This document shows positions 7,928 through 16,957 of a stretch of DNA of 64,000 bases, in pieces; positions within the stretch are counted from its first letter, which is position 1, and every line of letters starts with the position of its first letter. The stretch is from Bradyrhizobium sp. C9 (GTDB taxonomy: Bacteria > Pseudomonadota > Alphaproteobacteria > Rhizobiales > Xanthobacteraceae). Under the pieces are notes generated by a model. That model was not told the origin of the DNA and did not search any database. It was given only the letters and a program-made list of their open reading frames with translations. The position numbers were made by a program, and so were the translations under genes. Location of the stretch: NCBI RefSeq assembly GCF_002532045.1, contig NZ_NWTG01000029.1, positions 17,579 to 81,578 of the forward strand. Reading direction: 5' to 3'.

Positions 7928-9115
7928 ATGTCCGACATGCTGCTGTTTTCGCCGATGACCATCCGCGGCGTCACGCTGAAGAACCGCATCGTGGTGCCGC
8001 CGATGCATCAGTATTCGGCCGAGAAGGGCTTTCCGACCGACTGGCATCTGATGAACGCCGGCAAGTTCGCCGCCGGCGGCGCCGGTCTCGTGATCGTGGA
8101 ATCGACGAAGGTCGAGCGTCGCGGTTGCGGAACGATCGGCGATCTCGGCATCTGGGACGACAAGTTCGTCGCGCCGCTCAGTCGGCTCGTCAGCTTCATC
8201 AAGCAGCAGAACGCCGTGGCCGGCATCCAGCTCGGCCATTCCGGCCGCAAGGCGCGCGCAAGCCGCCCCTGGGAGGGCGACCGTCCGCTCGAACGCAGCG
8301 CCGCGATCGAGGATTGGGACGCCTGGACCCCAGTGGCGCCGAGCGCGATCGCCCATAGCGGGCGCTGGCCGGCGCCGCGCGCGCTGGAAACGCATGAGGT
8401 GAAGGATCTGGTCGCGGCCTGGGGGCAGGCGGCGCGGCGCGCGCATGAGGCCGGTTTCGAGGTGCTGGAGCTGCACGGCGCTCATGGCTATCTCGTGCAC
8501 GAATTCCTCTCGGAACGTTCGAACCAGCGCAGCGACCAATATGGCGGCTCGGAAGCGAACCGGATGCGGTTCCTGATCGAGGTGACCGAGGCCGTGCGCG
8601 GCTACTGGCCGGATCATAAGCCGCTGTTCGTGCGGCTGTCGGTCGAGGACAATGCAGGCTGGGGACCGGAGCAGAGCGCGCGGCTGGCGGCGATCCTGAA
8701 GGGGAAGGGCGTCGACGTGATCGACTGCTCGTCGGGGGGAATCAGCGAGATGGCGCCGATCCTGGGCAAGGAGATCAAATACAACTATCAGGTGCCGCTG
8801 GCGGAATATGTCCGCCGGCATGCCGATATCATGACCATGGCGGTCGGCCTGATCATCCATGGTGACCAGGCCGAGCAAATCCTGCGCGATAAACAAGCAG
8901 ATTTGATCGCGGTCGGCCGGGAGATCCTCAATAACCCGAACTGGCCGATGGACGCCGCGCTGAAACTCGGGGTTGAAGGGCCATTTCGCCATGTTCCTCC
9001 GCAGTTTGGCTATTGGTTGGGCACGCGGGCCAAGCGCGGATTCGGGACCCGGCCGTCGACCTGGCAGAACGGATTGCGGGAGGCTGGGCCAGAGGCCGAC
9101 CGGGAGCTGACTTGA
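7928..9115 (+). CDS. NADH:flavin oxidoreductase of the Old Yellow Enzyme family (YqjM-like)
   Basis: The ATG at 7928 follows GAGGAAG and gives 395 aa, the usual OYE length; the upstream extension of the frame is dropped. Motifs in order: FSPMTIRGVTLKNRIVVPPM at the barrel start, QLGHSGRKA, ELHGAHGYLVHEFLS with the substrate-binding His pair, NQRSDQYGGS, VRLSVED and LIAVGREILNNPNWP for FMN phosphate binding. It reduces activated C=C bonds with NAD(P)H and FMN. The physiological substrate cannot be told from sequence. It is divergent from the rhomboid gene. Confidence 0.92.
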   Translation: MSDMLLFSPMTIRGVTLKNRIVVPPMHQYSAEKGFPTDWHLMNAGKFAAGGAGLVIVESTKVERRGCGTIGDLGIWDDKFVAPLSRLVSFIKQQNAVAGIQLGHSGRKARASRPWEGDRPLERSAAIEDWDAWTPVAPSAIAHSGRWPAPRALETHEVKDLVAAWGQAARRAHEAGFEVLELHGAHGYLVHEFLSERSNQRSDQYGGSEANRMRFLIEVTEAVRGYWPDHKPLFVRLSVEDNAGWGPEQSARLAAILKGKGVDVIDCSSGGISEMAPILGKEIKYNYQVPLAEYVRRHADIMTMAVGLIIHGDQAEQILRDKQADLIAVGREILNNPNWPMDAALKLGVEGPFRHVPPQFGYWLGTRAKRGFGTRPSTWQNGLREAGPEADRELT

Positions 9116-9301
9116 GGCTGAAATGGTGCTGACTAAATGCCGGTTTTGGGGGTGACCAGGGCATCGTGACAGGACCGTAATGGTCCGGTGACAAGGCGGC
9201 CTTGATCCGACCAAAAAGCCGTTGTGTGGTGCCCCCGTCGGGGTGGGGCAGGCGAACGTTGCGGAACGTTGCCGGCCGATAGCGAAAAAGGATCGCGGAT
9301 A

Positions 9302-10651
9302 ATGCGCAAACATGTTGGCTTCTTCCTCGGGACGGTTGCGGGAGCGTGTCTCACCCTGCTCGTGGCCTCGCCGCAGGGGGCGCATCTGTTCGCCGTCGCC
9401 AATGCCGCCGCGCATGCCGACAATACCTATTCGCAGCTCAACCTGTTCGGCGAGGTGTTCGAGAAGATCAAGACCGACTACGTCGAGAAGGCCGAGGACT
9501 CCAAGCTCGTCGAAGGGGCGATCAACGGCATGATCTCCTCGCTCGATCCGCACTCCCGCTACATGAACGAGAAGGGCTGGGCGGAGATGCAGGAGACCAC
9601 GCATGGCGAGTTCGGCGGGCTTGGCATCGAGGTCACGATGGAGGACGGCTTCGTCAAGGTGGTGGCGCCGATCGACGACACGCCGGCCTCGCGCGCCGGC
9701 ATCATGTCGGGCGACGTGATCACCTCGATCGACGATGAGCAGATTCAGGGCCTGACCCTCGACCAGGCCGTCAACAAGATGAAGGGCGCGCCCAACAGCT
9801 CGATCCGGCTGAAGATCATCCGCAAGGACGCCGACAAGCCGATCGAGGTCTCGATTGTCAGAGAGATCATCCGCGTCCGTCCGGTGAAGTATCACGTCGA
9901 AGGCGGCGACATCGGCTATATCCGGATCACCTCGTTCAACGAGCAGACCACCGAGGGCCTGCGCAAGGCGATCGGCGAGATCCAGAAGCAGGTCCCGCAG
10001 GACAAGCTCGACGGCTATGTCGTCGATCTTCGCAACAATCCGGGCGGCCTGCTCGACCAGGCGGTCTCGGTGACCTCGACACTGATGCAGCGAGGCGAGG
10101 TGGTCTCGACCCGCGGCCGCAATCCGGAAGAGACCCAGCGCTTCACCGCCCATGGCGGTGACATGACCAAGGGCAAGCCGCTCGTGGTGCTGATCAATGG
10201 CGGCTCGGCCTCGGCCTCCGAAATCGTCGCCGGCGCGCTGCACGACCACAAGCGCGCGACGCTGATCGGCACCCGCTCGTTCGGCAAGGGCTCGGTGCAG
10301 ACCATCATTCCGCTCGGCGCCGGCAATGGCGCGCTGGCGCTGACCACGGCGCGTTATTTCACCCCGTCGGGCCATTCGATCCAGGCGCTTGGCATCAAGC
10401 CCGACATCGAGGTGCTGCAGGACGTGCCGGACGAGTTCAAGACCCGCTCCGAGATCAAGGGCGAGGCCTCGATGCGCGGCCACCTCTCCGCCGAGGGCGC
10501 CGAACAGACCGGCTCACAGTCTTACGTGCCCCCGGACGAGAAGAACGACAAGGCGCTGGCCGCGGCGTTCAACCAACTGCGCGGCGTCACCGTGAACGCC
10601 GACGCCAAGAATGCGGACAAGGCCGCGCAGAAGCGGCCGGTGCCGAACTAG
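9302..10651 (+). CDS. ctpA: C-terminal processing serine peptidase (S41, CtpA)
   Basis: The 449-aa periplasmic protease starts at ATG 9302 with an uncleaved or cleaved signal segment (VGFFLGTVAGACLTLLVAS). A PDZ domain follows (about 85-170; GGLGIEVTMEDGFVKVV, IMSGDVITSIDD). The tail-specific protease core holds the catalytic Ser in NGGSASASEIVAGAL and Lys in SFGKGSVQT. It trims or degrades periplasmic proteins from their C-termini, typically with an LpoI/NlpI-type adaptor. A GC-rich hairpin follows 33 nt after the stop. Confidence 0.95.
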   Translation: MRKHVGFFLGTVAGACLTLLVASPQGAHLFAVANAAAHADNTYSQLNLFGEVFEKIKTDYVEKAEDSKLVEGAINGMISSLDPHSRYMNEKGWAEMQETTHGEFGGLGIEVTMEDGFVKVVAPIDDTPASRAGIMSGDVITSIDDEQIQGLTLDQAVNKMKGAPNSSIRLKIIRKDADKPIEVSIVREIIRVRPVKYHVEGGDIGYIRITSFNEQTTEGLRKAIGEIQKQVPQDKLDGYVVDLRNNPGGLLDQAVSVTSTLMQRGEVVSTRGRNPEETQRFTAHGGDMTKGKPLVVLINGGSASASEIVAGALHDHKRATLIGTRSFGKGSVQTIIPLGAGNGALALTTARYFTPSGHSIQALGIKPDIEVLQDVPDEFKTRSEIKGEASMRGHLSAEGAEQTGSQSYVPPDEKNDKALAAAFNQLRGVTVNADAKNADKAAQKRPVPN

Positions 10652-10683
10652 GCGGCGACATTTCCGGTCGAACCCGATCGCTG

Positions 10684-10708
10684 CGGCAAGGTCCCATGGA
10701 CCTTGCCG
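10684..10708 (+). terminator. Strong hairpin after ctpA
   Basis: CGGCAAGGTCC (10684-10694) and GGACCTTGCCG (10698-10708) form an 11-bp perfect stem with a 3-nt loop, 33 nt past the ctpA stop. No T-run follows on the plus strand, so it may stabilise mRNA or act with Rho instead of terminating alone. Confidence 0.55.
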
Positions 10709-10735
10709 GTCGTCTCCGACCTGCCTCGTTGCGCG

Positions 10736-11143
10736 TCAATTGGGTACTTCGCGTCTTTGATCTTGCGCGATCTCGGTGGCTTGGTAGGCGAGATTTTGCC
10801 AGCGGCCGCCGAGCTTGACCCAAACCGACAGAAATCACGCTTGATAATCGAACGAGGCCGGACCGTTGCGGCCTGATGCCAGCCAGCGTCCGACGACGAC
10901 CGCCGTCTCCTGGTACAGCCGGATATCAAGCTCGTCGACACGCGCTGAGTCCCAATGGCGTGTTCCGCTCCGGTACGAAGCGAGCACGTCCGCCTTGGTC
11001 TCGATCGCCCCACCGGGTTGCACAATGACGTAGTCCGGGTGGATCAATCGATTGATCACATCCAGGTCGAGCGTCAGGTGCGCCGCGGCAAGTGCGCGCT
11101 CCGCAGCGGCAACAGCATCGAGGTCGGTGTTCGACTGAGCCAA
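10736..11143 (-). pseudogene. NTF2/SnoaL-like protein interrupted by one TGA
   Basis: A TTG start at 11143 with AGGAG at 11158-11154 opens an NTF2-like domain (AERALAAAHLTLD, LIHPDYVIVQPGG, VDELDIRLYQETAVVVGRW). The frame meets TGA at 10837-10835 after 102 residues. Reading on in the same frame for 33 codons gives FLSVWVKLGGRWQNLAYQAT, exactly the expected last strands of this fold, ending at TGA 10738-10736. A single CGA-to-TGA change would explain it. The gene follows the GGDEF-EAL gene by 25 nt and was probably co-transcribed. It is a recent nonsense mutation, a sequencing error, or a shortened protein. Confidence 0.75.
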
Positions 11144-11168
11144 GCGCGAGGGTCTCCTGATCAGGCGG

Positions 11169-13901
11169 TCACGCCGCGCCGGCGACAGGTTTGCGTCGGC
11201 GCGTGGCGGCCGGACCTGCGGCGGGGCCACGGCGATGCCCGGCCAAAAGCTCGCGGATCTGGGCGGCCGGCTTCGGCGGGCTGAACAGATAGCCCTGCAT
11301 TTCCGAACAGCCGAGCTCGCGCAGCAATTGCTGCTGCTGCGCGGTCTCTACGCCTTCCGCCGTTGTCGTCATGCTGCGCTCGGCGGCGATGTTGACGACG
11401 GCCTCGACGATGCCGGCCGAGCCTTGCGGATCGGCGATGTCGGTGACGAAGCAGCGGTCGATCTTGATCTTGTCGAACGGGAAACGCTTCAAATAGCTCA
11501 GCGACGAATAGCCGGTGCCGAAATCGTCGAGCGCGATCCTGATGCCGATGGCGCGGAGCTGGTGCAGGGCGGCCAACGCCGTCTCGTCGTCGCGGATCAG
11601 CACCGCCTCGGTGATCTCGAGCTCCAGCCGGCCCGCCGACAGGCCCGATGCCGCCAGCGCCGCGATCACCTTGAGCGCCAGCGTGCCGGTCCGGAACTGC
11701 ACCGGCGAGACGTTGACCGCGAGCTTGACGTGATCGGGCCAGTTCACGGCTTCCTTGCAAGCCGTCATCAGCACCCATTCGCCGAGCTGGTTGATCAGGC
11801 CGGTCTCCTCGGCGATCGGCACGAAGTCGGCCGGCGAGATCATGCCGCGCACCGGATGGCGCCAGCGCACCAGCGCCTCACAGCCGGTGATCTCGTTGCT
11901 GCGCAGGTCGACGCAGGGCTGGTAATACACTTCGAGCCCGCTGCCAGCAGTGATGGTCTGCCGCAGCTCCACCTCGAGCTCGCGGCGGGCGCGGGCATCG
12001 GCGTCCATCGCCGGTTCGAAGAAGCGCGCGACGCGCCGGCCGGCCGACTTCGCCGCATACATCGCAAGGTCGGCGTTCTTCATGATCTGGTCGAGATCGG
12101 TGCCGTCCCTTGGCGCCAGCGCAATGCCGATGCTGGCGTCGGTCGTGACCTGGTGGCCGAGGCATTGATAGGGCGAGCGGATCACCTCGTAGATGCTTGC
12201 GACGAGGTCGGTGACCTCGATGTCGTTCTTCACCCCGGTCTGCACGATCGCGAACTCGTCGCCGCCGAGCCGGGCGACGAAATCGCCGTCGCCGATCACG
12301 CCGGATAGCGTCCGCGCGACGGACTTGAGCAGCTCGTCGCCGACCATGTGGCCGAGCGAGTCGTTGACGCCCTTGAACTCGTCGATGTCGATATAGAGCA
12401 CCGCGAGCTGACTGTCGGGGGCGACGTGCGGCAGCGCGCGCTTGATCTCCTCATGGAACAGCGCGCGGTTCGGCAGGTCGGTGAGCGCATCGTAGTGGGC
12501 AAGGTGCGTGATGCGCTCCTCGGCGCGGCGGCGCTCGGTGACGTCTTCGTGGGTCGCTAGCCAGCCGCCATCGGCCAGCGGCTCGTTGACCACCTGGATC
12601 GAGCGCCCGCCGGGCGTTGCGATCACCATGGTGTTGCGGATGCCGACGTCGCGCAGCACGAGGTTGACGTAGCGCTCGACGTCGCCCTGGAACGAACCGG
12701 TCAGGTGGCGATGCACGACGACGTCGCGGAAGCTGCAGCCGGGCCGGATGACGTCGGTGGACAATCCGTACATCTCGATATAGCGCTTGTTGCAGATCAC
12801 CAGGCGCTGCGCGGCATCGAACAGCAACAACCCCTGCGTCATGTTGTTGACGGCGGTGTCGAGCCGGAGCTTCTCCAGCGTCAGGCGCTGCTGCTGGGTG
12901 CGGTGCTGCTGCAGCAGCTTGCGCACCACGAGCGTCAGCAGGATCGCGATCGCCAGCACCGATGCTGCGGTCACCGCGATCAGCATGCCGATCTGCTCGC
13001 GCCAGTTGGCGAGCGCCGCTTCCGTGGTGGTCGTGGCGACGACCACGATCGGGAATTTGGTGAGCGCCCGCGACGACACCAGGCGGTCCTTGCCGTCGAC
13101 CGGGCTGGTCATGCGCGAGGTGCTCTGCGGCAGCTCGAACACCTGCTGCTGATTAGCCGGGCCGGTGCGGAAGTTCTTCCCGATCATCTCCTCGACATGG
13201 GGATAGCGCGCCAGCAGCGTGCCGTCGCGATGGTGCATCGAGATCGCGGCGCCTTCGCCGAGCGCAACGGTCGAGAAGAATTTCTCGAAGGTCGCCGGCT
13301 CGATGCCGCGCCCGACCACGCCGAGGAACTCGCCATGCGGGCCTGTGACCTTGCGGACGATTGCGGTGGTCCAGTTTCCGCTGACGCGGCTGACCACCGG
13401 CGCGACCATCATGTCGGGAGAGTAGGGGCTGGATTTGAAGATATTGAAGTAGTCGCGATCGGCGATCGAGGCTTGCGGCAGCGGCCAGGCGCCCGAGCTG
13501 TTGATCAGCGCGCCGTCGGCGTCGAACACGTTGAGGCTGCCGACGTTGGACAGCGCGTCCATCTTGGACTTGAGCATCGCATGGATGTCGGCGGCGGACA
13601 TCCGGCGCTTGTAGTTCTCCGGCGTCGCGATCCCGTTGTCGCGCATGAATGCGATCAGGTCGCGCTGGACCACCTCGAGGTCGTCGAGCTGCTGGTCGAA
13701 ATGCCGTGCCAGCAGCAGCACGGTGTTCTCGAGCTCGCGCTCGCTGTTGTGCAGGGCGCGCTCGCGGAAATTCTCTGCCATCAGGGTGGCGCCGATCGCG
13801 ATCGCGGCCATCAGCACGGCGCCGCCAAGGATCAGCCAGCGGATCGGACCGCTGCCGATTACCGAGGTGACGTTGAACGAGGCGCTGCCGTTTTGCTTCA
13901 T
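11169..13901 (-). CDS. Cache-PAS-GGDEF-EAL cyclic-di-GMP enzyme
   Basis: This 910-aa membrane protein has a transmembrane helix at about 22-41, a periplasmic Cache-type sensor (about 45-300), a second helix (about 304-326) and a PAS domain (about 345-455). The GGDEF domain follows (RLGGDEF, residues 544-550), then the EAL domain (CEALVRW with EAL at 675-677; NVSPVQFR; LDDFGTGYSSLSYL; GVETAQQ). Both catalytic signatures look intact, so it may make or degrade c-di-GMP depending on signal. It is divergent from the Flp pilin gene, which hints at control of attachment (inference). Confidence 0.94.
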   Translation of the reverse strand: MKQNGSASFNVTSVIGSGPIRWLILGGAVLMAAIAIGATLMAENFRERALHNSERELENTVLLLARHFDQQLDDLEVVQRDLIAFMRDNGIATPENYKRRMSAADIHAMLKSKMDALSNVGSLNVFDADGALINSSGAWPLPQASIADRDYFNIFKSSPYSPDMMVAPVVSRVSGNWTTAIVRKVTGPHGEFLGVVGRGIEPATFEKFFSTVALGEGAAISMHHRDGTLLARYPHVEEMIGKNFRTGPANQQQVFELPQSTSRMTSPVDGKDRLVSSRALTKFPIVVVATTTTEAALANWREQIGMLIAVTAASVLAIAILLTLVVRKLLQQHRTQQQRLTLEKLRLDTAVNNMTQGLLLFDAAQRLVICNKRYIEMYGLSTDVIRPGCSFRDVVVHRHLTGSFQGDVERYVNLVLRDVGIRNTMVIATPGGRSIQVVNEPLADGGWLATHEDVTERRRAEERITHLAHYDALTDLPNRALFHEEIKRALPHVAPDSQLAVLYIDIDEFKGVNDSLGHMVGDELLKSVARTLSGVIGDGDFVARLGGDEFAIVQTGVKNDIEVTDLVASIYEVIRSPYQCLGHQVTTDASIGIALAPRDGTDLDQIMKNADLAMYAAKSAGRRVARFFEPAMDADARARRELEVELRQTITAGSGLEVYYQPCVDLRSNEITGCEALVRWRHPVRGMISPADFVPIAEETGLINQLGEWVLMTACKEAVNWPDHVKLAVNVSPVQFRTGTLALKVIAALAASGLSAGRLELEITEAVLIRDDETALAALHQLRAIGIRIALDDFGTGYSSLSYLKRFPFDKIKIDRCFVTDIADPQGSAGIVEAVVNIAAERSMTTTAEGVETAQQQQLLRELGCSEMQGYLFSPPKPAAQIRELLAGHRRGPAAGPAATRRRKPVAGAA

Positions 13902-14339
13902 CTGACGCTATCGCTTCCAGGCGTTTCGCCCGGAAGTAGCTTTCACGCACCTCCGGCCCGCGAAAGTCGTATCCAACCGAGATGGAGCGCCGGTTAGCGA
14001 GATTGGTTAATGAATGGTTGCGAGCATGGGTGAGGCACTGCGCCGTTCCGCGTTGACGCTACAAATTCCCCTCCGGCTTGGCGAAACGAGGCAATTGCTG
14101 CTGACGCAGTTTGACGAGGCCGCGACATCGTTTCAGGGCTGATCGATATCAGGTCAACAAGTTCCCAGGCGAAAACTGCCGATTCGGCCGGTCGCAAAGC
14201 GCGACGCGGAATCCCTTACCGGGCGCAAGGCCGATGCAATCATCTGTTTACGATCTAAGTCGATGAGGTTGCTCGATGTTGGCGTCGGCACGTTGATTGC
14301 GTGTGGTTGAGCGAAACTCCAGGGCGTGAAGGTGTCATC
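13902..14339. other. Divergent intergenic region, no gene seen
   Basis: This 438-bp stretch separates the c-di-GMP enzyme (leftward) from the Flp pilin (rightward). It must hold both promoters. No ORF with a credible start, no RNA gene and no strong palindrome was found. Confidence 0.5.
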
Positions 14340-14504
14340 ATGAAGAGGCTGGTGCAGAGCTTTTGGGCCGACGAAACCGGCGCTACCGCGATCGAATATG
14401 GACTGATCGCAACCGGCATCGCCATCGCGATCATTGCGGCGGTGAAAGGCGTCGGTACCAGGCTCTCGGGCACCTTCAATACGATCAGCGGTTCACTGAA
14501 GTGA
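14340..14504 (+). CDS. Flp/Fap-type class IVb pilin
   Basis: The 54-aa product starts at ATG 14340. The short basic leader (MKRLVQSFWADETG) is followed by ATAIEYGLIATGIAIAIIAAV, the hallmark N-terminal helix of Flp pilins with Glu at position 5 and Tyr at 6 of the mature form. TadV prepilin peptidase would cut before the helix and the Tad machinery would assemble it into tight-adherence pili. No tad/cpa genes are nearby, so this is an isolated pilin copy. Confidence 0.9.
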   Translation: MKRLVQSFWADETGATAIEYGLIATGIAIAIIAAVKGVGTRLSGTFNTISGSLK

Positions 14505-14520
14505 TCGAACGCACTCGCAA

Positions 14521-15036
14521 TCACTGGTCCGCGCGAAAGTGCCCGGACTTGCCGCCGATCTTCTCGACGAGGTGGATGCCTTCGATCCGGATGCCGCGGT
14601 CGACCGCCTTCACCATGTCGTAGATCGTCAGGCAGGCGACTGAAACCGCGGTCAACGCCTCCATCTCGACGCCGGTCGGTCCGGTCACCTTGACGCTGGC
14701 GCGGATGATGCAGCCGGGCAGCTTGCGGTCGGTTGCGATGTCGATCGTGACCTTGGTCAGCGCCAGCGGATGGCAAAGCGGGATCAATTCCGAGGTCCGC
14801 TTTGCCGCCATGATGCCTGCGATCCTAGCGGTCGCCAGCACGTCGCCTTTCTTGGCCTGTCCGGACTCGATCAGCGCCAGCGTTGCCTTGCTCATCAGGA
14901 CGCGGCCTTCGGCGATCGCGGTCCGCTCGGTCGCCGGCTTGGTGGAGACGTCGACCATCCGCGCCTCGCCCTTGGCGTCGATGTGGGTGAGGGCGGTGCC
15001 GGGTCCCTTCGATCCGGCTTTGGCCTTGCGCGCCAT
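14521..15036 (-). CDS. moaC: Cyclic pyranopterin monophosphate synthase
   Basis: This 171-aa protein acts in molybdenum cofactor biosynthesis, converting the GTP-derived cyclic intermediate to cPMP. Diagnostic motifs are MVDVSTKPATERTAIAEG, KGDVLATARIAGIMAAK, LIPLCHPLALTKV and TGVEMEALTAVSVACLTIYD with the catalytic Lys in YDMVKAVD. Length is normal. It follows trpC by 4 nt in the trpD-trpC-moaC order common in Rhizobiales. Confidence 0.96.
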   Translation of the reverse strand: MARKAKAGSKGPGTALTHIDAKGEARMVDVSTKPATERTAIAEGRVLMSKATLALIESGQAKKGDVLATARIAGIMAAKRTSELIPLCHPLALTKVTIDIATDRKLPGCIIRASVKVTGPTGVEMEALTAVSVACLTIYDMVKAVDRGIRIEGIHLVEKIGGKSGHFRADQ

Positions 15037-15040
15037 CGCG

Positions 15041-15862
15041 TCAGCGCGTGCCGGTGGCGCGCGGTGCGGCCTGCCGCGTCAGCAAGGCGCGGGTGGCCGC
15101 GGTGACGTCCTGCTGGCGCATCAGGCTCTCGCCGACCAGGAAGGTCGACATTCCGACGCGCTCGAGGCGCGCAAGATCGTCTCGCGTGAAGATGCCGCTC
15201 TCGCCGACCATCAGGCGATCGCGCGGGATCAGCGGCGCCAGCGTCTCGCTGGTCGCGAGCGTCGTCTCGAAGGTGCGCAGATTGCGGTTGTTGACGCCGA
15301 TCATCGGTGAGCGAAGTTTTAGGGCGCGGTCGAGCTCCGCATGGTCGTGGATCTCGATCAGCACGTCCATGCCGTAGCCGAGCGCAGCGTCCTCGATCTC
15401 CCTTGCCGCCGTGTCGTCGAGCGCGGCCATGATGATCAGGATGCAGTCGGCGCCGTGGGCGCGCGCCTCCGCCACCTGATAGGTGTCGAACATGAAATCC
15501 TTGCGCAGCACCGGCAGATTGGTCGCCGCGCGGGCCGCGACCATGAAGTCGAGATGGCCCTGGAACGAGGGCGCATCCGTCAGCACCGACAGGCATGCCG
15601 CGCCGCCGGCCTCATAGGCTTTCGCCAGCACGGGCGGATCGAAGTCGGCGCGGATCAGCCCCTTCGAGGGCGAGGCCTTCTTCACCTCAGCGATCAGGGC
15701 GTAGTCGCCGCGAGCATGCTTGTCCTTGAGCGCGCGGACGAAGCCGCGCGGGGCTGAGGCCGCCTTCGCCTGCGCCTCGACCTCGGCGAGCGGACGGGCA
15801 CGCTTCGCGGCGGCGATCTCCTCGCGCTTGTAAGCCTCGATCTTGGTCAGGATGTCGGACAT
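15041..15862 (-). CDS. trpC: Indole-3-glycerol-phosphate synthase
   Basis: The 273-aa start at ATG 15862 (MSDILTKIEAYKREEI) matches the family N-terminus; a second ATG three codons upstream (15871) is possible. The TIM barrel shows LIAEVKKASPSKGLIR with the catalytic Lys, VLRKDFMFDTYQ, MDVLIEIHDHAELDRAL, IGVNNRNLRTF and LMVGESGIFTRDD. It closes the indole ring in tryptophan synthesis. It sits 11 nt after trpD and 4 nt before moaC in one operon. Confidence 0.96.
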   Translation of the reverse strand: MSDILTKIEAYKREEIAAAKRARPLAEVEAQAKAASAPRGFVRALKDKHARGDYALIAEVKKASPSKGLIRADFDPPVLAKAYEAGGAACLSVLTDAPSFQGHLDFMVAARAATNLPVLRKDFMFDTYQVAEARAHGADCILIIMAALDDTAAREIEDAALGYGMDVLIEIHDHAELDRALKLRSPMIGVNNRNLRTFETTLATSETLAPLIPRDRLMVGESGIFTRDDLARLERVGMSTFLVGESLMRQQDVTAATRALLTRQAAPRATGTR

Positions 15863-15873
15863 GATTTGCATGC

Positions 15874-16887
15874 TCAGCCGTTGGAAACCGCGACCAGATG
15901 CTTCAGCCGTGCCGCGGCCGCGCCGCTGTCGAGCGACTGGGCGCCGATCGCCACGCCTTCCTTCAAATCCTTGGCACGGCCGGCCACGATCAGCGCTGCG
16001 GCCGCGTTGAGCAAAGCGACGTCGCGATAGGCGCTCGGCTTGCCCTGGAGCACGCTCGACAGCGCGATCGCATTGGCGTCGGCATCGCCGCCCTTCAGCG
16101 CTTCGCCGCCGACGCGGCCGAGGCCCGCATCTTCCGGCGTCACCTCTGAGGTCCGGATCTCGCCGTTCTCGAGCGTTGCAACGAAGGTCGGGCCGGTGAG
16201 GGTGATCTCGTCGAGGCCATCGGAGCCGTGCACGACCCAGACCTTGTCCGAGCCGAGGTTCTTCAGCACCTGCGCCAGCGGCTGCACCCATTGCCGCGAG
16301 AACACGCCGACCATCTGCCGCTTGACGCCTGCCGGGTTCGACAGCGGCCCGAGCAGGTTGAAGATGGTGCGGGTGGCCAGCTCGACCCGGGTCGGGCCGA
16401 CATTCTTCATGGCCGGATGATGCGAAGGCGCGAACATGAAGCCGATGCCGGCCTCCCTGACGCAGCGCCCGACCTGCGCAGGCGTCAGGTCGAGCTTGAC
16501 GCCGAGCGAGGCCAGCACGTCGGCGGCGCCCGAGCGCGACGACAGCGCGCGGTTGCCATGCTTGGCAACGGGCACGCCGGCGCCGGCCACGATGAAGGCC
16601 GCGCAGGTCGAGACGTTGACCGAGCCGGAGCCGTCGCCGCCGGTGCCGACGATGTCGACGGCCTCCGCCGGTGCGGTGACCGGCAGCATCTTGCCGCGCA
16701 TCGCGGTCACCGCGCCGGTGATTTCCTCGACGGTCTCGCCGCGCACCCGCAGCGCCATCAAGAGCCCGCCCATCTGCGAGGGCGTGGCGTCGCCCGACAT
16801 CATGCTGTCGAAGGCGGACGCCGCCTCTTCACGCGTCAGCGTGGCGCCGGTGGCGACTTTTCCGATGATCGATTTCAGGTCGTCCAT
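15874..16887 (-). CDS. trpD: Anthranilate phosphoribosyltransferase
   Basis: The 337-aa protein has the glycine-rich PRPP site VDIVGTGGDGSGSVNVST, the AKHGNRALSSRSGAADVL segment and PSHHPAMKNVGPTRVELATRTIFN, all diagnostic. It joins anthranilate to PRPP in the second step of tryptophan synthesis. It is the first gene of the trpD-trpC-moaC run. No trpG or trpE is adjacent, which fits the fused trpEG found elsewhere in rhizobia (from knowledge of the group). Confidence 0.96.
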   Translation of the reverse strand: MDDLKSIIGKVATGATLTREEAASAFDSMMSGDATPSQMGGLLMALRVRGETVEEITGAVTAMRGKMLPVTAPAEAVDIVGTGGDGSGSVNVSTCAAFIVAGAGVPVAKHGNRALSSRSGAADVLASLGVKLDLTPAQVGRCVREAGIGFMFAPSHHPAMKNVGPTRVELATRTIFNLLGPLSNPAGVKRQMVGVFSRQWVQPLAQVLKNLGSDKVWVVHGSDGLDEITLTGPTFVATLENGEIRTSEVTPEDAGLGRVGGEALKGGDADANAIALSSVLQGKPSAYRDVALLNAAAALIVAGRAKDLKEGVAIGAQSLDSGAAAARLKHLVAVSNG

Positions 16888-16957
16888 TCGCTGGCTCAGG
16901 GTCTGTTGTTGGAGCTTGATCGCGGCGCAGCGCGTCGTCGCGCCGTCCCGATCATGC

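Noticed and set aside
7913..10483. An 856-codon leftward ORF opposite the OYE and ctpA genes
   Set aside because: It is antisense to two well-conserved genes and is rich in Arg, Asp, His and Leu in the pattern produced by reading G+C-rich codons backward; no domain is seen.
10835..10837. Selenocysteine at the in-frame TGA of the NTF2-like gene
   Set aside because: The fold has no Cys or Sec site here, the expected residue is Arg (CGA), and no bacterial SECIS-like hairpin directly follows the TGA.
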